Positions 12,511 to 23,018 are shown, counted from the stretch's first letter. The stretch is DNA of 64,000 nt from Rhyzopertha dominica (GCA_025024175.1 QCXZ01000075.1:3720001-3784000); one strand, 5' to 3'. Numbers and translations: made by a program. Notes: a model not told the origin generated them from the letters alone.

Positions 12511-15500
12511 GTAGGTCCAAAAAAAGTTGATAAAATAATGTATTAAGAAATACACAATATTGTTGTATGATTGTTATAGCTAAGAAGGAATTTCTTTATA
12601 TTCTTCTTTCTTGATAAATGGTCGTCGAACGGAATAGAATTGTTCAATAGTAGAATACAAAAAATATGAAGGAAGAACATGTGAAGTTTAAGCCTAGTTA
12701 GCTTAAGGGCAATATACTTTAGATAATTCAAATGACACCACATTATTGTGTAGTGACCAGGAACATCCAGACCAGAAAACGGTATCAACAGGGACTATAG
12801 CGACTTACAGCCCAATTTAAATTTATATCCTAGGTTATGAGTCTTCAATTAATAATAATATTGCCAATGGGAGTGTGGCCGCATTTTCTACGATCAAATA
12901 AAACTTAATAATAAGTTTCTTATCGATTATGCTAGAAGTAACATTTTATGCTTTAGATCCTTCTCACAGCTGTATACAGGAGCAATTATAATTAATTTGT
13001 TAGAAGAGCAATTTATACTTTAATTGCCAACTATCAAATTCAAGAAAATCACTACCCAACTAAAAAAAATAAATGCCTGCTGGTGTCGTCAAAATTAGTA
13101 CAGGTCTATCTCTCCTAAGCTTACTATAAGCGATTCTACTTCACTGAAGTAATCTCGGAATAATAGACACGTACATTGTTCAGATAACAGAATAAGGATG
13201 TAAACAGATTTTTGTAGATATCGAAAGAAAGGTAAGAAAAGGATTCGTTACGTAAAATCAATAAACCTAAAAGGGAAATCTTACAATTAATTATAATAAT
13301 TAAAGTAAGCTAATTATTTAGATCATCTGAAGCACCTGTAAAAAGGCACAAAATCATTAACGTATCGGTAGCACAATTTAACGTGAGAACAGAAACAGGT
13401 GTTTTTAAAAATATCTTTTTCTAAATCATTTATACAGTTCAGTTAAAATGGACTAAGAGAAGAACCCATAGCTAACCCGACCTTTGTATAAATTTTTTGT
13501 TATTACAACAGAAATAATTTTCAACAAACGAAACTAAATTGTTTTTGTGTAATAAAGGTAAATTACAATTTTGGTTAAGTAGGTTGCGTAAAATTTTTAC
13601 ACAGTCTTTTGGAGAAATGAAAGGAAATAAATTGTTTGTATCATAGGAAACAGAGAAGTAGTACTTTAGAATATAGAAATTTTAAGTTTGTTGGTCAGAT
13701 CAAGAGTATTTTTAATAACAAAACTATTTTCAGTCCAAACCTTCCCGGAGAATCAAATTTAGCGATTTTCCCAAAATGTAAAATATCGAATTTATTTTTT
13801 AATTAGAGGTACGCAGCAAGTTTAAGAAGCCCCGTATATTGGATTGGATTCGATGTAAAGCAGCAAAAAATTTTTTTTACACAGTGTTCGATGGCCCGTT
13901 TGCAGGCTCTCGTTCAACAACGAGAAACCTTCAGTCAACGAAATAGTCCTCAATGTTGTATCATGTAACAACTTATCAAATCAAATTTTGATTCGACAAG
14001 ATTACATTAAATCACAGCCATTTTTCGTGCCGCTCGATTTACCTAATATAAAAAAAAACCGCTGCAAATTGAATCAATACTTCCACATCCAAATGTAAAA
14101 ATTACATTTACGCTTTTATTTTTAACACTATACGATCAGGTTTTGAGCATTTTTTCTGTCTACACTTTTTTATGAAACAAACGGTTCTCGCGATATTAGC
14201 AAAAATACATAATTTTTAAAAATCGTTTTTTCCAAATAACTCGAAAAAAAATGCAAGAATGTTTTTCGATCAGAAATTTGATTTTCTATATAATACCAAA
14301 AATCGTATCGGTAAATTCCAAAATACGCTTTTTGGAAATATTTCGAAAATGTCAAAATTTGGATAAATTTTTAAGACACTTTTTGTGAGAAAGTTTATTT
14401 CCTATCTGATGGTATTTTCCTTTTTTAAATATATTAAGTATTTTCGGAGATATTTAGGAAAAACCATTTTCTTTAAGTGACGCTTTTTTGCTAATATTTT
14501 CTAAACAGTTTAATAAGAACGAATAATACTCGCAGTTATAGTACTAATTACTACCCCACAATTTCACCTCCTTCCCGATACCCTACTTACCCTAAAAACA
14601 ATAGGTCGCTTTGGGTAGTTGGGATTTATATGTATGCCAAATTTCAAGCTCTTATATTAAGTTTTTCGAAAGTTATCGCGTTCACAAATAAACCACAGGC
14701 ACAGACAAAAAATTTTCTTTTGGCTCAAATTTTGTTTTATTACGTTTTCGGCCATATTATTTCATTGGCGCAGCAGGAGAAATAAAACTATGATATGATA
14801 TGCAAAAGAGTAAAGCTCACCATGATGCGTATCATACTTTTCATCCGTGAATTCTATTCAGTGGAATTTATTCTAGACAGATCACATTTTGGTGTTCTAT
14901 GGGAAAACAGTCCAAATCAGTTAAACGTCATATAAAACATATATTTGATAAAAGTTTGCGGTCGCACAATTTTTTATATATATTTTTATTAAATTTGGTG
15001 TAATCGACCTTGTAGTTATTTATAATAGAGTGAATTCTCTAATTATTAGCAAGTTTTCAACGTTATTAAAGTCTTCGTCAGAGCTTCTGTAAAACAGTAC
15101 TTATAAATTACAGAATATTAACACATTTAACTTAAAAATTCTGAGATTGCTAAAAATCAGTCTTTCACAAATACAAGCCACGTTCTCTAACATACACCAT
15201 TATACATATTATATTAATAAGCCTTTGGTAAAATTTTCTCCTTGTCATTTATATTAATTGACACATTTCAAAAAATAAAACAATACCAGATTTTTTGTCA
15301 AGTCCACAGTGTAAACGATGAAAAAACTTTTTTCATATAACATCCTAAAACTGTTTTTCTGTTCAAATTTAAAAAAAAAACAATATTTCTTACACCATTT
15401 TCGTCCGTCAACAAATCATTAAGCACCTTGACACCTTTAATTGAACGATTACTAAGTGGTGTCAGTAACAAGGTTTAAAGATTTCAGAGGGCGACTCAGA

Positions 15501-15690
15501 TCAAAAAATAATTAAAAAAAAACTCCTTTTAATTTAACAGACGTCTGGAAATGTTTGCTAAGGGAGCTACAACCCCTAAAGATGGCGGCCAACGCAACTC
15601 TTCTTTCAATTACTTCACTAGTCGTTACAAAACTTGCATCCAAGTCTGAGTCCACTGTGTCTCTGAAGCTTTTTGATTATACATTTTCAG
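12511..15690 (+). other. Intron 3 of GMC gene 1 (left copy)
   Basis: AT-rich intron without a recognised gene apart from repeat unit B. The matching intron of the right copy is 23967-27148. The acceptor is attttcag at 15683-15690. Confidence 0.75.
14057..14755. repeat. Interspersed repeat, unit B (in intron 3)
   Basis: Second divergent member of the family described for unit A. It starts at CCGCTGCAAATTGAATCAAT and ends at TTTTCGGCCATATT. It contains an extra stretch with GGTTTTGAGCATTTTTTCTG, and it lacks the GCACCGAAAATG block of unit A. It occurs again at about 25514-26211 in the right copy of the 9-kb repeat. No intact reading frame was found. Confidence 0.7.
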
Positions 15691-16242
15691 TTGCGTTCCA
15701 AAAAACCCGATGGACTACCCCCCTGCTCTACCACAAACTACTTGACCCCACCCCGACGACGTGGGCGTCCTGCGCGAAGGTCACAAGGCCGCCATAGCCT
15801 TCGGGGAAACGACGCGCGCTTCGCCGCTTCGGAGCCCGTCTCCACATGACCCCCCCTGCCCAACTGCAAGCATCTTCCTCCCTACACGGACGAGTATTGG
15901 GACTGCGCCATTCGTCAGTACACGCTTTCGATCTATCACTACTCCTGCACCGCCAAGATGGGACCACCAAGTGACCCTTACGCGGTGGTGGATCCCCAGC
16001 TCAGGGTGTACGGCGTGGCGGGGTTAAGGATAGTGGATGCTTCCATAATGCCCACCATCACCAACGGTAACATCAATGCTCCCGTGATAATGATCGGGGA
16101 AAAGGGTTCGGACTTGATAAAACAAGACTGGATCGACTTCCATGGGAGGGGAAAGAAGAGGAGGAGGGGGGTGGACGTGGGGAATAGTACTGATCGAGTG
16201 AGGTTGCTTTTCAGGAATAATAGTAGTGGAGTGTGCTGCTAG
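15691..16242 (+). CDS. GMC oxidoreductase gene 1, exon 4 (left copy, frameshifted)
   Basis: Terminal coding exon. After ttttcag it begins LRSKNPMDY, and the last part is read cleanly from about 15958. It contains [20 protein letters not shown] with the first catalytic His, then [20 protein letters not shown] and [19 protein letters not shown], where Asn occupies the second catalytic His/Asn position. It ends at TAG 16240-16242 after a basic tail (GRGKKRRRG) that is unusual near the end of the family. At least six single-base length differences from the right copy lie between 15705 and 15860 (A, C and CG runs), so the reading frame is broken here but not at 27149-27694. Confidence 0.85.
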
Positions 16243-16286
16243 TCTTTCAAGTAGTGGATTTTCGAGTGAAAAATACATGTTTAAGG

Positions 16287-16545
16287 ATGGATGTTAAATT
16301 GGTTTAGTGTGATTAGTTAAGAAATTATATTTCGACGTGCAGTCCTCGATATTATTATAATTGAACGGATAGAAAACAACGCTCTCCCCTCCCAAGTATT
16401 CCTACTGGATGTTAAGTTGGTTCAGTGTGATTAATTAAGAAATTATTATAATTAAACACTGTAGTACGCGCCACACACTTTTTGCGCACAAAGTTGAAAG
16501 ATGGAAGACAACGCTCACCCCTCCCAAGTATTCCTCGCTCGGTTG
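16287..16545. repeat. Imperfect tandem duplication downstream of GMC stop
   Basis: Two related blocks (about 16287-16405 and 16408-16545) share GGATGTTAARTTGGTTYAGT, GATTARTTAAGAAATTAT, then ACAACGCTCWCCCCTCCCAA and GTATTCCT. The first block contains the left inverted end of the DIRS-like element. The second contains an extra TGTAGTACGCGCCACACACT region. The arrangement suggests a partial duplication during or after element insertion. The same structure is in the right copy, starting near 27738. Confidence 0.7.
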
Positions 16546-17281
16546 TTCCCTTAAACAGTACAAGGTTACCTTCAAGCTTTGGTGGTGATTTTGCAAAAAA
16601 AAATCTGACATTTCGCTTTATCGGGGAAATATGACATGTCATTGGTTATCTTCAAGAACTATAGGAAAAAAACTTACAATATATATGGTTCATTTAATGC
16701 TCATAGATCAGCATTAGCCCTAATAAGTACTGAAAGCCTGTCAACAGAAGCATTGCTTAAGAGTATTTAGATTGAGGCTATCCCTGCCAAAAAAAATGGA
16801 ACCCACAGACTGTTCTGCAGTATTTAGAAGAGGAACAGTCATCAAGCTTGAAGCTTTTGTCTTACTAGGAAGTTACATTACTGGCAAACCATTCGAACCG
16901 GCTTCCAAGAAAACACTTAGTTGTTGGGTGAAGAGTACCCTTAAACAAGCACGAATAGATGTCTCTTTTGACAGCTCATTCAACGCGAACACAATTAGGA
17001 ACTTAGCAGAGAATTCATTGGTCTCTGCATGGTTTTAGAATCAGTTATTGGAACAAGAAGATCGCTTTCAAACAGTGTTTAATAAATCATAAGATTTTCT
17101 GTTTTGGTATGAAATATTATTTAGTTTTTTTGATATCGGTGGCATACAATACATACTTGTTTTGTAGCTTTACGAGATTGATTGAGAAGGACAAATATTT
17201 TAATTCTTATATTGGCTTGTTTTATGTCAACCATTTCTTTCAACAGCTACAGAGTGTTCAATTATAATAATATCGAGGACT
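16341..17281. mobile_element. DIRS-like inverted-repeat element remnant (left copy)
   Basis: The 25 bases at 16341-16365 (starting AGTCCTCGATATTATTATAA) are the exact reverse complement of 17257-17281. They bound a 941-bp unit. Inside, near the right end, is a tyrosine-recombinase remnant. DIRS-order retroelements carry inverted terminal repeats and encode a tyrosine recombinase as their last gene, so an internally deleted DIRS-type copy would look like this. No reverse transcriptase is present. A tyrosine-recombinase DNA transposon (Crypton-like) is the alternative, but those normally lack inverted ends. I see no convincing target-site duplication. Confidence 0.55.
16661..17038 (+). pseudogene. 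tyrosine recombinase fragment (left copy)
   Basis: Two pieces of a tyrosine recombinase are visible. One frame (about 16675-16770) reads YGSFNAHRSALALIS, like the core-binding region of DIRS or Crypton recombinases (SxLNxHRSALSLI). The ORF 16772-17038 contains GKPFEPASKKTLSCWVKSTL then KQARIDVS, matching the block KPxxPxSxxTxxRWxKxxLxxAGID. In intact members this block precedes the catalytic HxTR; here HSTR has become NANTIR, so the catalytic His is lost. The middle of the catalytic domain is also missing. It is therefore a dead fragment. It is repeated at about 28115-28491. Confidence 0.6.
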
Positions 17282-18070
17282 ACATGCCATTACGATCGAN
17301 CTTCAGGTAAGTTCTTTTGATCGTTTAATTTTGTTGAATATTAAACTAGCCTAGTCATTAGATAAAAAATAACCGAGTGACAAATTTAAACATGACTTAC
17401 TAAGGCTATTTTTTATGAATAAGCAATGGGGTGACATTTTTCTTTGCCGGCAGTAAACCTAAAATGCAATAATATTCATACTTTCCAGCTCAAAAACTTC
17501 AATAAAATCCAAAATATATTTATTTTTGTGACAAATTAAGATAAATATACTAAATTCACTGTTACCCAGCATACGTATTAGTTTTGACGATAGAAAACAG
17601 AAATTGAAAATAAAGGGCGTGTAAACAAAAAAAAATCTAACTGCTTTTGGCTATATTTGGGTGCAGATTTTGGTTTCTAAGAGTCAGGTTTTTTCCTTAA
17701 AGTATATTTCTCACATGTGAATGTGAAATTTTAAATTCTCCACCTAGTTTTCTTAATGACTGTCCGACCTAACAAAAGCTTCTTTTTTCTGTTTTTAAAT
17801 ATGACAGAAACTATAATATATAAACGGTTGTAGTTTTTATCATTTTTATACAAAAATGAAACGCCTCTATAAGTTCTCGCTTTCAACTATTTGATCATTA
17901 TAGATTTGAAATAGTTATTATCTTGTAAGTAATGGCAAAATAAAATGTTCAATAAATGACAAAATTATAAACTTTTATATCTAATTTTACGATTGTGTAT
18001 TATGTAGGTAAAAGCATGTGATTTCTTTGATAATATAATTAATTTAAGTATTAATGCCATTCTTGATGTT

Positions 18071-18071
<1 letters not shown>

Positions 18072-18101
<30 letters not shown>
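18072..18101. repeat. (TCA)n microsatellite, left copy
   Basis: Ten uninterrupted TCA units. The same ten-unit array is present at 29526-29555. Finding no length change in a microsatellite between the two 9-kb copies argues for a very recent or artificial duplication. Confidence 0.9.
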
Positions 18102-18334
18102 GTTTCTATTGAGATAGGTAACTGTGTTAGTTAATTTAATTAGTTTTGCTACATGTTTTGTATCATATACGTTAGTGGAAATGTTAAATCAAAATGTTAC
18201 TTATAGATCTAGCCTGTAGCGCTCTATTTATTCTATGCATTGCTTTAGCTACTTTAATTATTGTATTCCTATAATCTATATTCCTGTCAACTGACATAGT
18301 CATTAGTTATATCAAACACTAAAAGCAGTTCTAA

Positions 18335-18362
18335 AGGTCTCGGGTTCGACCCCAACGAGACT
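18335..18362 (+). repeat. tRNA-like B-box hairpin, possible SINE fragment
   Basis: The sequence GGTCTCGGGTTCGACCCC followed by AACGAGACT holds a good internal promoter B box (GGTTCGANNCC) inside a GTCTCG/CGAGAC stem. No matching A box or anticodon arm lies upstream, because the 9-kb repeat ends there. It may be a tRNA-derived SINE scrap or a truncated tRNA. Confidence 0.35.
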
Positions 18363-18394
18363 AGTTGTCATTAAAATACGATCATAAGTTTTTA

Positions 18395-18604
18395 AGACTA
18401 CTTACCTTCTTATCAGTTCAACTGAAATTTTACCTATATGGCAAAGAAGATTTAAGATTGGTTTTACAAAAATGTACGAGATCGCATTGTGTTTTGTGAC
18501 TGCATCAGTTAGCAAAAACTTTTATGCTGCAACACTGTGATAAATTAAACATAGAGAGAGTAAAGTTTGAAGATAATATTTTTCTGGATCACATTGCTGA
18601 CTTT
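18395..18604 (+). CDS. XRCC3: XRCC3-like RAD51 paralogue, internal exon (frame disturbed)
   Basis: The downstream part reads QLAKTFMLQHCDKLN then IERVKFEDNIFLDHIADF. This is the segment of XRCC3/Drosophila spn-B after the Walker A exon (family form xRLxQLxxxxxxxxxxxxxxxxxDNIFIEHxAD). The donor is gacttt|gtaagc at 18605, phase 0. Upstream, fragments resembling LSVQL and a CTE-like motif appear in different frames, so one or more indels are present and the 5' border is approximate. The Walker A motif (GExGxGKT) expected in the preceding exon is absent from the window: the sequence to the left is the 9-kb repeat. Confidence 0.65.
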
Positions 18605-18658
18605 GTAAGCTGTTTGTCAGAAGTTGTTTAGTGTTGTCATTAATTTTTTTTTTTTCAG

Positions 18659-18872
18659 GAGCAATTACGCCAGTGTTTATGTGTTCGTTTATGTAGTTTT
18701 CTCAAATATAATAACATTGGGACTTATTGTTATTGATTCAATAGCTGGTGTCTTCCGAAGTGAAAATCTTGACACTAATTATGGTGCCCGTACGCAGGAG
18801 TTTCAAACAATTGCACGAAAATTAAACGAGATCAGTGAAAAATATAACGTTGCCATTTTATGCACGAATCAG
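18659..18872 (+). CDS. XRCC3: XRCC3-like RAD51 paralogue, exon with Walker B
   Basis: After a long T-rich tract and ttcag, the exon starts EQLRQCLCVRLCSFLKYNNI and then continues in another frame as LIVIDSIAGVFRSENLD. LIVIDS is the Walker B strand of RecA/RAD51 ATPases. The rest reads RTQEFQTIARKLNEISEKYN and VAILCTNQ, ending in the conserved NQV of the L2 region. The two frames join at ATTGGGACTT. One extra G there would explain the shift, since NNIG-LIVIDS fits the family. The donor is cag|gtatag at 18873. XRCC3 acts with RAD51C in homologous recombination repair and meiosis. Confidence 0.8.
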
Positions 18873-18926
18873 GTATAGTGTGGTGAAAAATGTTTAATTT
18901 ACAGCATTATTTCTGGTCATTTTTAG

Positions 18927-19124
18927 GTTACTGATAATCCATTAACAAATAAGACTGAACCTTGTTTGGGTTTGTCGTGGACAAATTTAGTAACCTGCAG
19001 ATTCAGTATAACGAAAGCAAACAAAATACGACAGTTTAACATAATTTTCGCTCCCGATTTGAAACACAAGAGCTGCGTATTTGTGATTGAAGATGTAGGT
19101 TTAGTTTCCAGAAATACATTGTAA
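18927..19124 (+). CDS. XRCC3: XRCC3-like RAD51 paralogue, last exon
   Basis: Directly after ttttag the exon reads VTDNPLTNK then EPCLGLSWTNLVTCRFSITK, corresponding to the family's NQVTxxxxxxxxPALGLxWxNxVxxRxxxxR. It ends with DLKHKSCVFVIEDVGLVSRN and a TAA at 19122-19124. An AATAAA signal follows at about 19153. The intron before it is only 54 bases and phase 0. The gene is convergent with the GRTP1-like gene, whose last exon ends about 140 bp downstream. The C-terminus has the expected family length. Confidence 0.8.
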   Translation, partial: VTDNPLTNKTEPCLGLSWTNLVTCRFSITKANKIRQFNIIFAPDLKHKSCVFVIEDVGLVSRNTL

Positions 19125-19265
19125 ATATCGAAAATTTTTATTTCTAACAAAGCAATAAAAATACATATTGTAAAAATTACAAATATTTAGTTGTATGCGG
19201 TCACTAGACTAGATACAGTGTGGTTTGATCGTTGAAGCTGCCCTTTTACCACGAAGGTTTTATTT

Positions 19266-19334
19266 TCAGCTGTGCTTTTTCCTTAGTTTTTCTAATGTTT
19301 TTGTATGAAAGTGATCCTGGTAACTTAAAATATT
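19266..19334 (-). CDS. GRTP1: GRTP1-like TBC gene, probable last exon
   Basis: On the minus strand a good acceptor (ttcttttgcag) at 19335-19345 precedes a short stretch reading FKLPGSLSYKNIRK in one frame and KLRKKHS-stop in another. GRTP1 proteins end with a segment of the type FxxPGSLSxxxIxKLRxx, so this is likely the last exon with one or two homopolymer indels. An AATAAA on the minus strand lies at about 19259-19264, where a poly(A) signal is expected. The frame at the donor (phase 0 after MT at 19622) does not match PGSLS directly, so the call is tentative. Confidence 0.45.
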   Translation of the reverse strand, partial: NILSYQDHFHTKTLEKLRKKHS

Positions 19335-19621
19335 CTGCAAAAGAACAGAAACACTTCAAAAAAAAACAGACTACACAGGAAATTTGAATGTTCATCTTGG
19401 TCTTGCGATTAGGGGTCCCTCACTTATCAAAAAATGTACAGTGATTCCCTCCTTTAGTGGAATATTTAGCCTTTATTTCCGTTATAAGCCTGAGTTCGAT
19501 TTTTGGCCCTTTAACTACATAATATTCCACGGTATTCAAAGTGCCTGGTGGAATGTACACTGATTTCACTAAGTGAGAGACCTCTCCAAAAGGAACCTTT
19601 TTATAAAATCTCATTACTCAC

Positions 19622-20520
19622 CGTCATAAAGACATGGCAGTTAATGACATCACGATGCTGGCCCATTTCTTTAAAGCAGGTAACCAATTCGCCCAGTTCT
19701 CTAGCCCTCAAAATCTCTGTCTTGTGCATTCGAATCAACGTCAAGGCCACCCTAAAAATAATCTTCGAACCTTCGTAAAATAGACAGTCCCAAATCCGCA
19801 GCACTGTCTCTGTAGGCAACACTTCGGCGTACACACAAATAAACCACTTGGTGGTCGCCACGGCCCATGGCATTCCAATTCTCTTGATGTGACGATGTAT
19901 TTCTGGTTCCAGCTTGAGAACTAAATCGTCGAGAACTTCCAGGTCGGTAATTAGGCCCGACATGCTTTTTATGTAGTACTGAGGGAGGATACGCTCAACT
20001 AAAGTCTTTAATAACCAGAACGAGGCTTCTTCGTTCTTCGTGGCTAACAGTAACAACCCGGCGATGTAATTTAGGCCTTGACAATACCCGACTTCGGTGT
20101 TTTGATTGGCGAACGCGGCGAGGACGTTGAACAATTGCTGCTGTAGTGCATGTTCATTCACGAAGAAGATGTTATCAGGAAAAGTGCGTGGGAGATCAAT
20201 TTTTATCGTTTCGAGTACCGAATGGCTTTCGGCCTTTCCTTTTAAGGAGCTATAGGTAAGTCCACACTCTGTTTGTAACGCTTTCGCACCAGACACGGCC
20301 ATCCACACCGTTCTTCGCAAACTCAGAGGAATTCCTTTTCGAACGAACCGTTTCAGCTTGTTTCCTTTCCGATATCGTTCGTATTCTTGAAGTTCCTCCC
20401 ATCTTTTAGCTCTACGCGTAAGCGTACGCATGTACCCTGAGAGAAACATCTCATATACTTCGTAATCGAAGTTCTCCGGGCGTTTGAACCCATACTCATC
20501 GACATCGCTAGAAGAAACAC
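19622..20520 (-). CDS. GRTP1: GRTP1-like TBC-domain RabGAP, main exon
   Basis: Encodes nearly all of a TBC domain, the catalytic fold of Rab GTPase-activating proteins. The exon begins VSSSDVDEYGFKRPENFDYE and continues YMRTLTRRAKRWEEL, the N-terminal signature of growth-hormone-regulated TBC protein 1. RKGIPLSLRRTVWMAVSGA is TBC motif A. The arginine-finger motif IxxDxxRT appears as IKIDLPRTFPDN. The glutamine-finger motif is VGYCQGLNYIAGLLLL. TKWFICVYAEVLPTETVLRI and WDCLFYEGSKIIFRVAL complete the domain. The donor is atgacg|gtgagt. It is intact, with no stop or frameshift. A candidate first exon on the minus strand (about 20560-20579, MARTKL) ends next to an N base, and its phase does not fit, so the start is unresolved. 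Confidence 0.88.
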
Positions 20521-20666
20521 CTTGAAAAATTGAAAGGTAGTAAAGAAAGTCACNTACCTCAACTTGGTCCTTGCCATGATCGCTCTAATTGAGATCAATT
20601 AGCTCCTATTACGTGCATGACCGGCTCCTGAACGCCGTACGCCAGTTGAATATTAAATTTCACCTT

Positions 20667-20764
20667 NNNNNNNNNNNNNNNNNNNNNNNNNNNNNNNNNN
20701 NNNNNNNNNNNNNNNNNNNNNNNNNNNNNNNNNNNNNNNNNNNNNNNNNNNNNNNNNNNNNNNN
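20667..20764. other. Assembly gap (98 N)
   Basis: A run of 98 N bases. The sequence directly to its right (from 20765) is the start of the second copy of the 9-kb repeat, so this is a contig join. The true distance and order of the flanks are unknown. Confidence 0.99.
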
Positions 20765-22310
20765 CATATCCTTCCATTTTGAAACTTACCATGGAAATGT
20801 GTAACGAAATATAGAACATAATTTGAATCATACGTAATACCTATCTCTGCACTTTTTTAAAACTTCTTTATACCTAAATACAATTTCTACAAAATTAGAA
20901 ATAACTGCCACGAGTTGTAGAAGTATGTGTTACTGTGTTAAATTCCTTTCATTAATGCAATTGAAGCTTGGTAAACAGTAAAGATACGTATGTGTCTGTA
21001 ATGTTTCCAATTTTGACTTTATTGCTTAAAGTTTGTTTCGCTAATAATTATTGCGTTTCATTTATTAAAAATACAAGTATACAGTGTTACTGGCAATGAA
21101 TAAAATTAGCCTGCCTGTAACAACCGATTATTGTACCTCAAATGTCATGGAAAAGTGGATAGAAAGAAATTATTATTAATCCTAGTGTTCCTAAGTATAA
21201 CAGTAGTATAAATTCTTAGGCTTATTATAATCTAGATCGGACGCAATATCTGATTAATATTTGTGTCGTTTCCAAATGAGCGATTTTTGGAATGAAAACT
21301 AGTTATTCACCAATTTAAAGTACTTGTCAAATTTTAAACAATTGCTAAAAGACGTTTTACAATTTTACGTCTTTTATGTTATCTGATCTCTAGATGTTTA
21401 TATAGCCTACTTTTTGCGTATCTCAAAGCATTTCCATTTTTAATGACAACCAAGTGATTTTTTTATTCTTAAAATAACTTGGTGTGTATTTTGCATGGGT
21501 TTGATAATAAAATTTTTGTGAAAAATCAAATACACGACAAATTTCGCGATTTTCTTTGTATACCTGATTTTTAAATAAAACCAGACAAAAAATCCATTGG
21601 ACATATTTACAGAAATAAACCGGTTATTCCAAATATTGAACCAACTCTGTAAGGTTCAAACATTATTATTATTATTATTATCATTATTTATTATAACTGT
21701 TTCTAATTTTACCACTATTAATTAACGAATTAACGATATTAAGTAAGGAAATATTTCAAACACATCTCTTTTTAGAAATTCCAAATATGTATTAATAAAA
21801 ATTTCGTAACATTAACAAACGACATTTATCTAAAATCTGCTACTTCAGAATGCTTTATCCTACCTAGACTTTATCCACAACTGCCTGCAATATTTTTATT
21901 TTTAAATGTTCCAAATGTTTTTAAAATTAAATTAAAAATTTAGGGTGGGTCTTAAAGAAGGAGCAATGCTTCCCGATAGCGGTAAATACTTACGCATTCA
22001 ATTTATAGTTATAAAGAAAGTCAGCCAAAAATCTTTTTTGGCCTTTAAATAATCAAATTTTACACATATATTAGAGGATTCAACTAATGGTCGGACAATC
22101 TATTCTAAAGTTATCGGGGTATAAAATAGAACCTAAAGAGCTTTTCAGACTGAGGAAGCGGCTTTTAAATAACGTATACCATGCTACATGATGGTATCGA
22201 TTGTAGCACCGCCGCGGGTTTTCAGCCAAATTTTTCATCTGTAGAAGGAAGTTATTTTTCAAAGATCTAACCCGCATTTTATCAAAAGCCCCTACCGTTA
22301 CGCGTTCAAA

Positions 22311-23018
22311 AACCGCTGCAAGTTGAATCAATACTTCCACATCCAATTTTCAAATTGACGTTTACGTTTTTATTTCTTATACTATACGATTAGTCCTCGT
22401 GATATTAGCAAAAATACATACATTTTTAAAATCTGTTTTTTCCAAATAACTCGAAAACTATTAACTTAACAAAGAAATTACAAGAGCGCTTTCTGATCAG
22501 TAACTTTATATATAATACCAAAAAGTACGAGCAGGGTCCAAATAAGTTTTTGGGAATATTTCCAAAATGTCAAAAACACTTTTGTGACAAATTTTATTTC
22601 CTGATGGTATTTTCATTTTTTGAATATATTGAATATATTCGGAGATATTTAGGAAAAAACAGTTTTCTTTAAGTGAGGCTTTTTGCTAATATTTTCTAAA
22701 CAGTTTGCTGCACCGAAAATGTATAAGAACGAATAATACTCGCAGTTATACTACTAATGGCATACTAAAACGAAAAAAAATAAAAAATAAAAAATTTGCA
22801 AAAAGGGTAGTTACCCCCCAATTTCGCCCCCTTCCCGATACCCTACTTACCCCACAAACAATAGGTCGCTTTGGGTGATTGAGGTTTATACGTTTTGCCA
22901 AATTTCAAGTTCATATATTAAGTCTTTCGAAAGTTATCGTTTCCACAAACAAAACCACAGACACACAGACAAGAAATTTTTTTGCTGAAATTTTGTTTTT
23001 TTTGCGTTTTCGGCCATT
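22311..23018. repeat. Interspersed repeat, unit A (right copy)
   Basis: Counterpart of the unit at 10854-11560, with only small length differences in A and T runs. The minus-strand frame that starts MDVEVLIQLAAVFERV is again open (22080-22346). It has a different C-terminal end because of one inserted T (CTTTTCAGAC against CTTTCAGAC). Confidence 0.75.

Larger units (their letters stand above)
9308..18327. repeat. Left copy of 9-kb direct repeat
   Basis: This 9020-base segment is repeated in the same orientation at 20765-29781 (9017 bases). It carries the end of intron 2, exon 3, intron 3, exon 4 and downstream sequence of GMC gene 1. Differences between the copies are mainly one-base length changes in homopolymers, with few substitutions seen by eye. 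Exons 3 and 4 are frameshifted here and mostly intact in the right copy. The repeat ends at aaaagca (18321-18327); after that the two copies carry unrelated sequence. Confidence 0.9.

Noticed and set aside
15728..15970. Arg/Ser-rich minus-strand frame opposite GMC exon 4
   Set aside because: Shadow of GC-rich coding sequence on the other strand.
18072..18101. TCA array as a CRISPR-like repeat
   Set aside because: Plain microsatellite without spacers.
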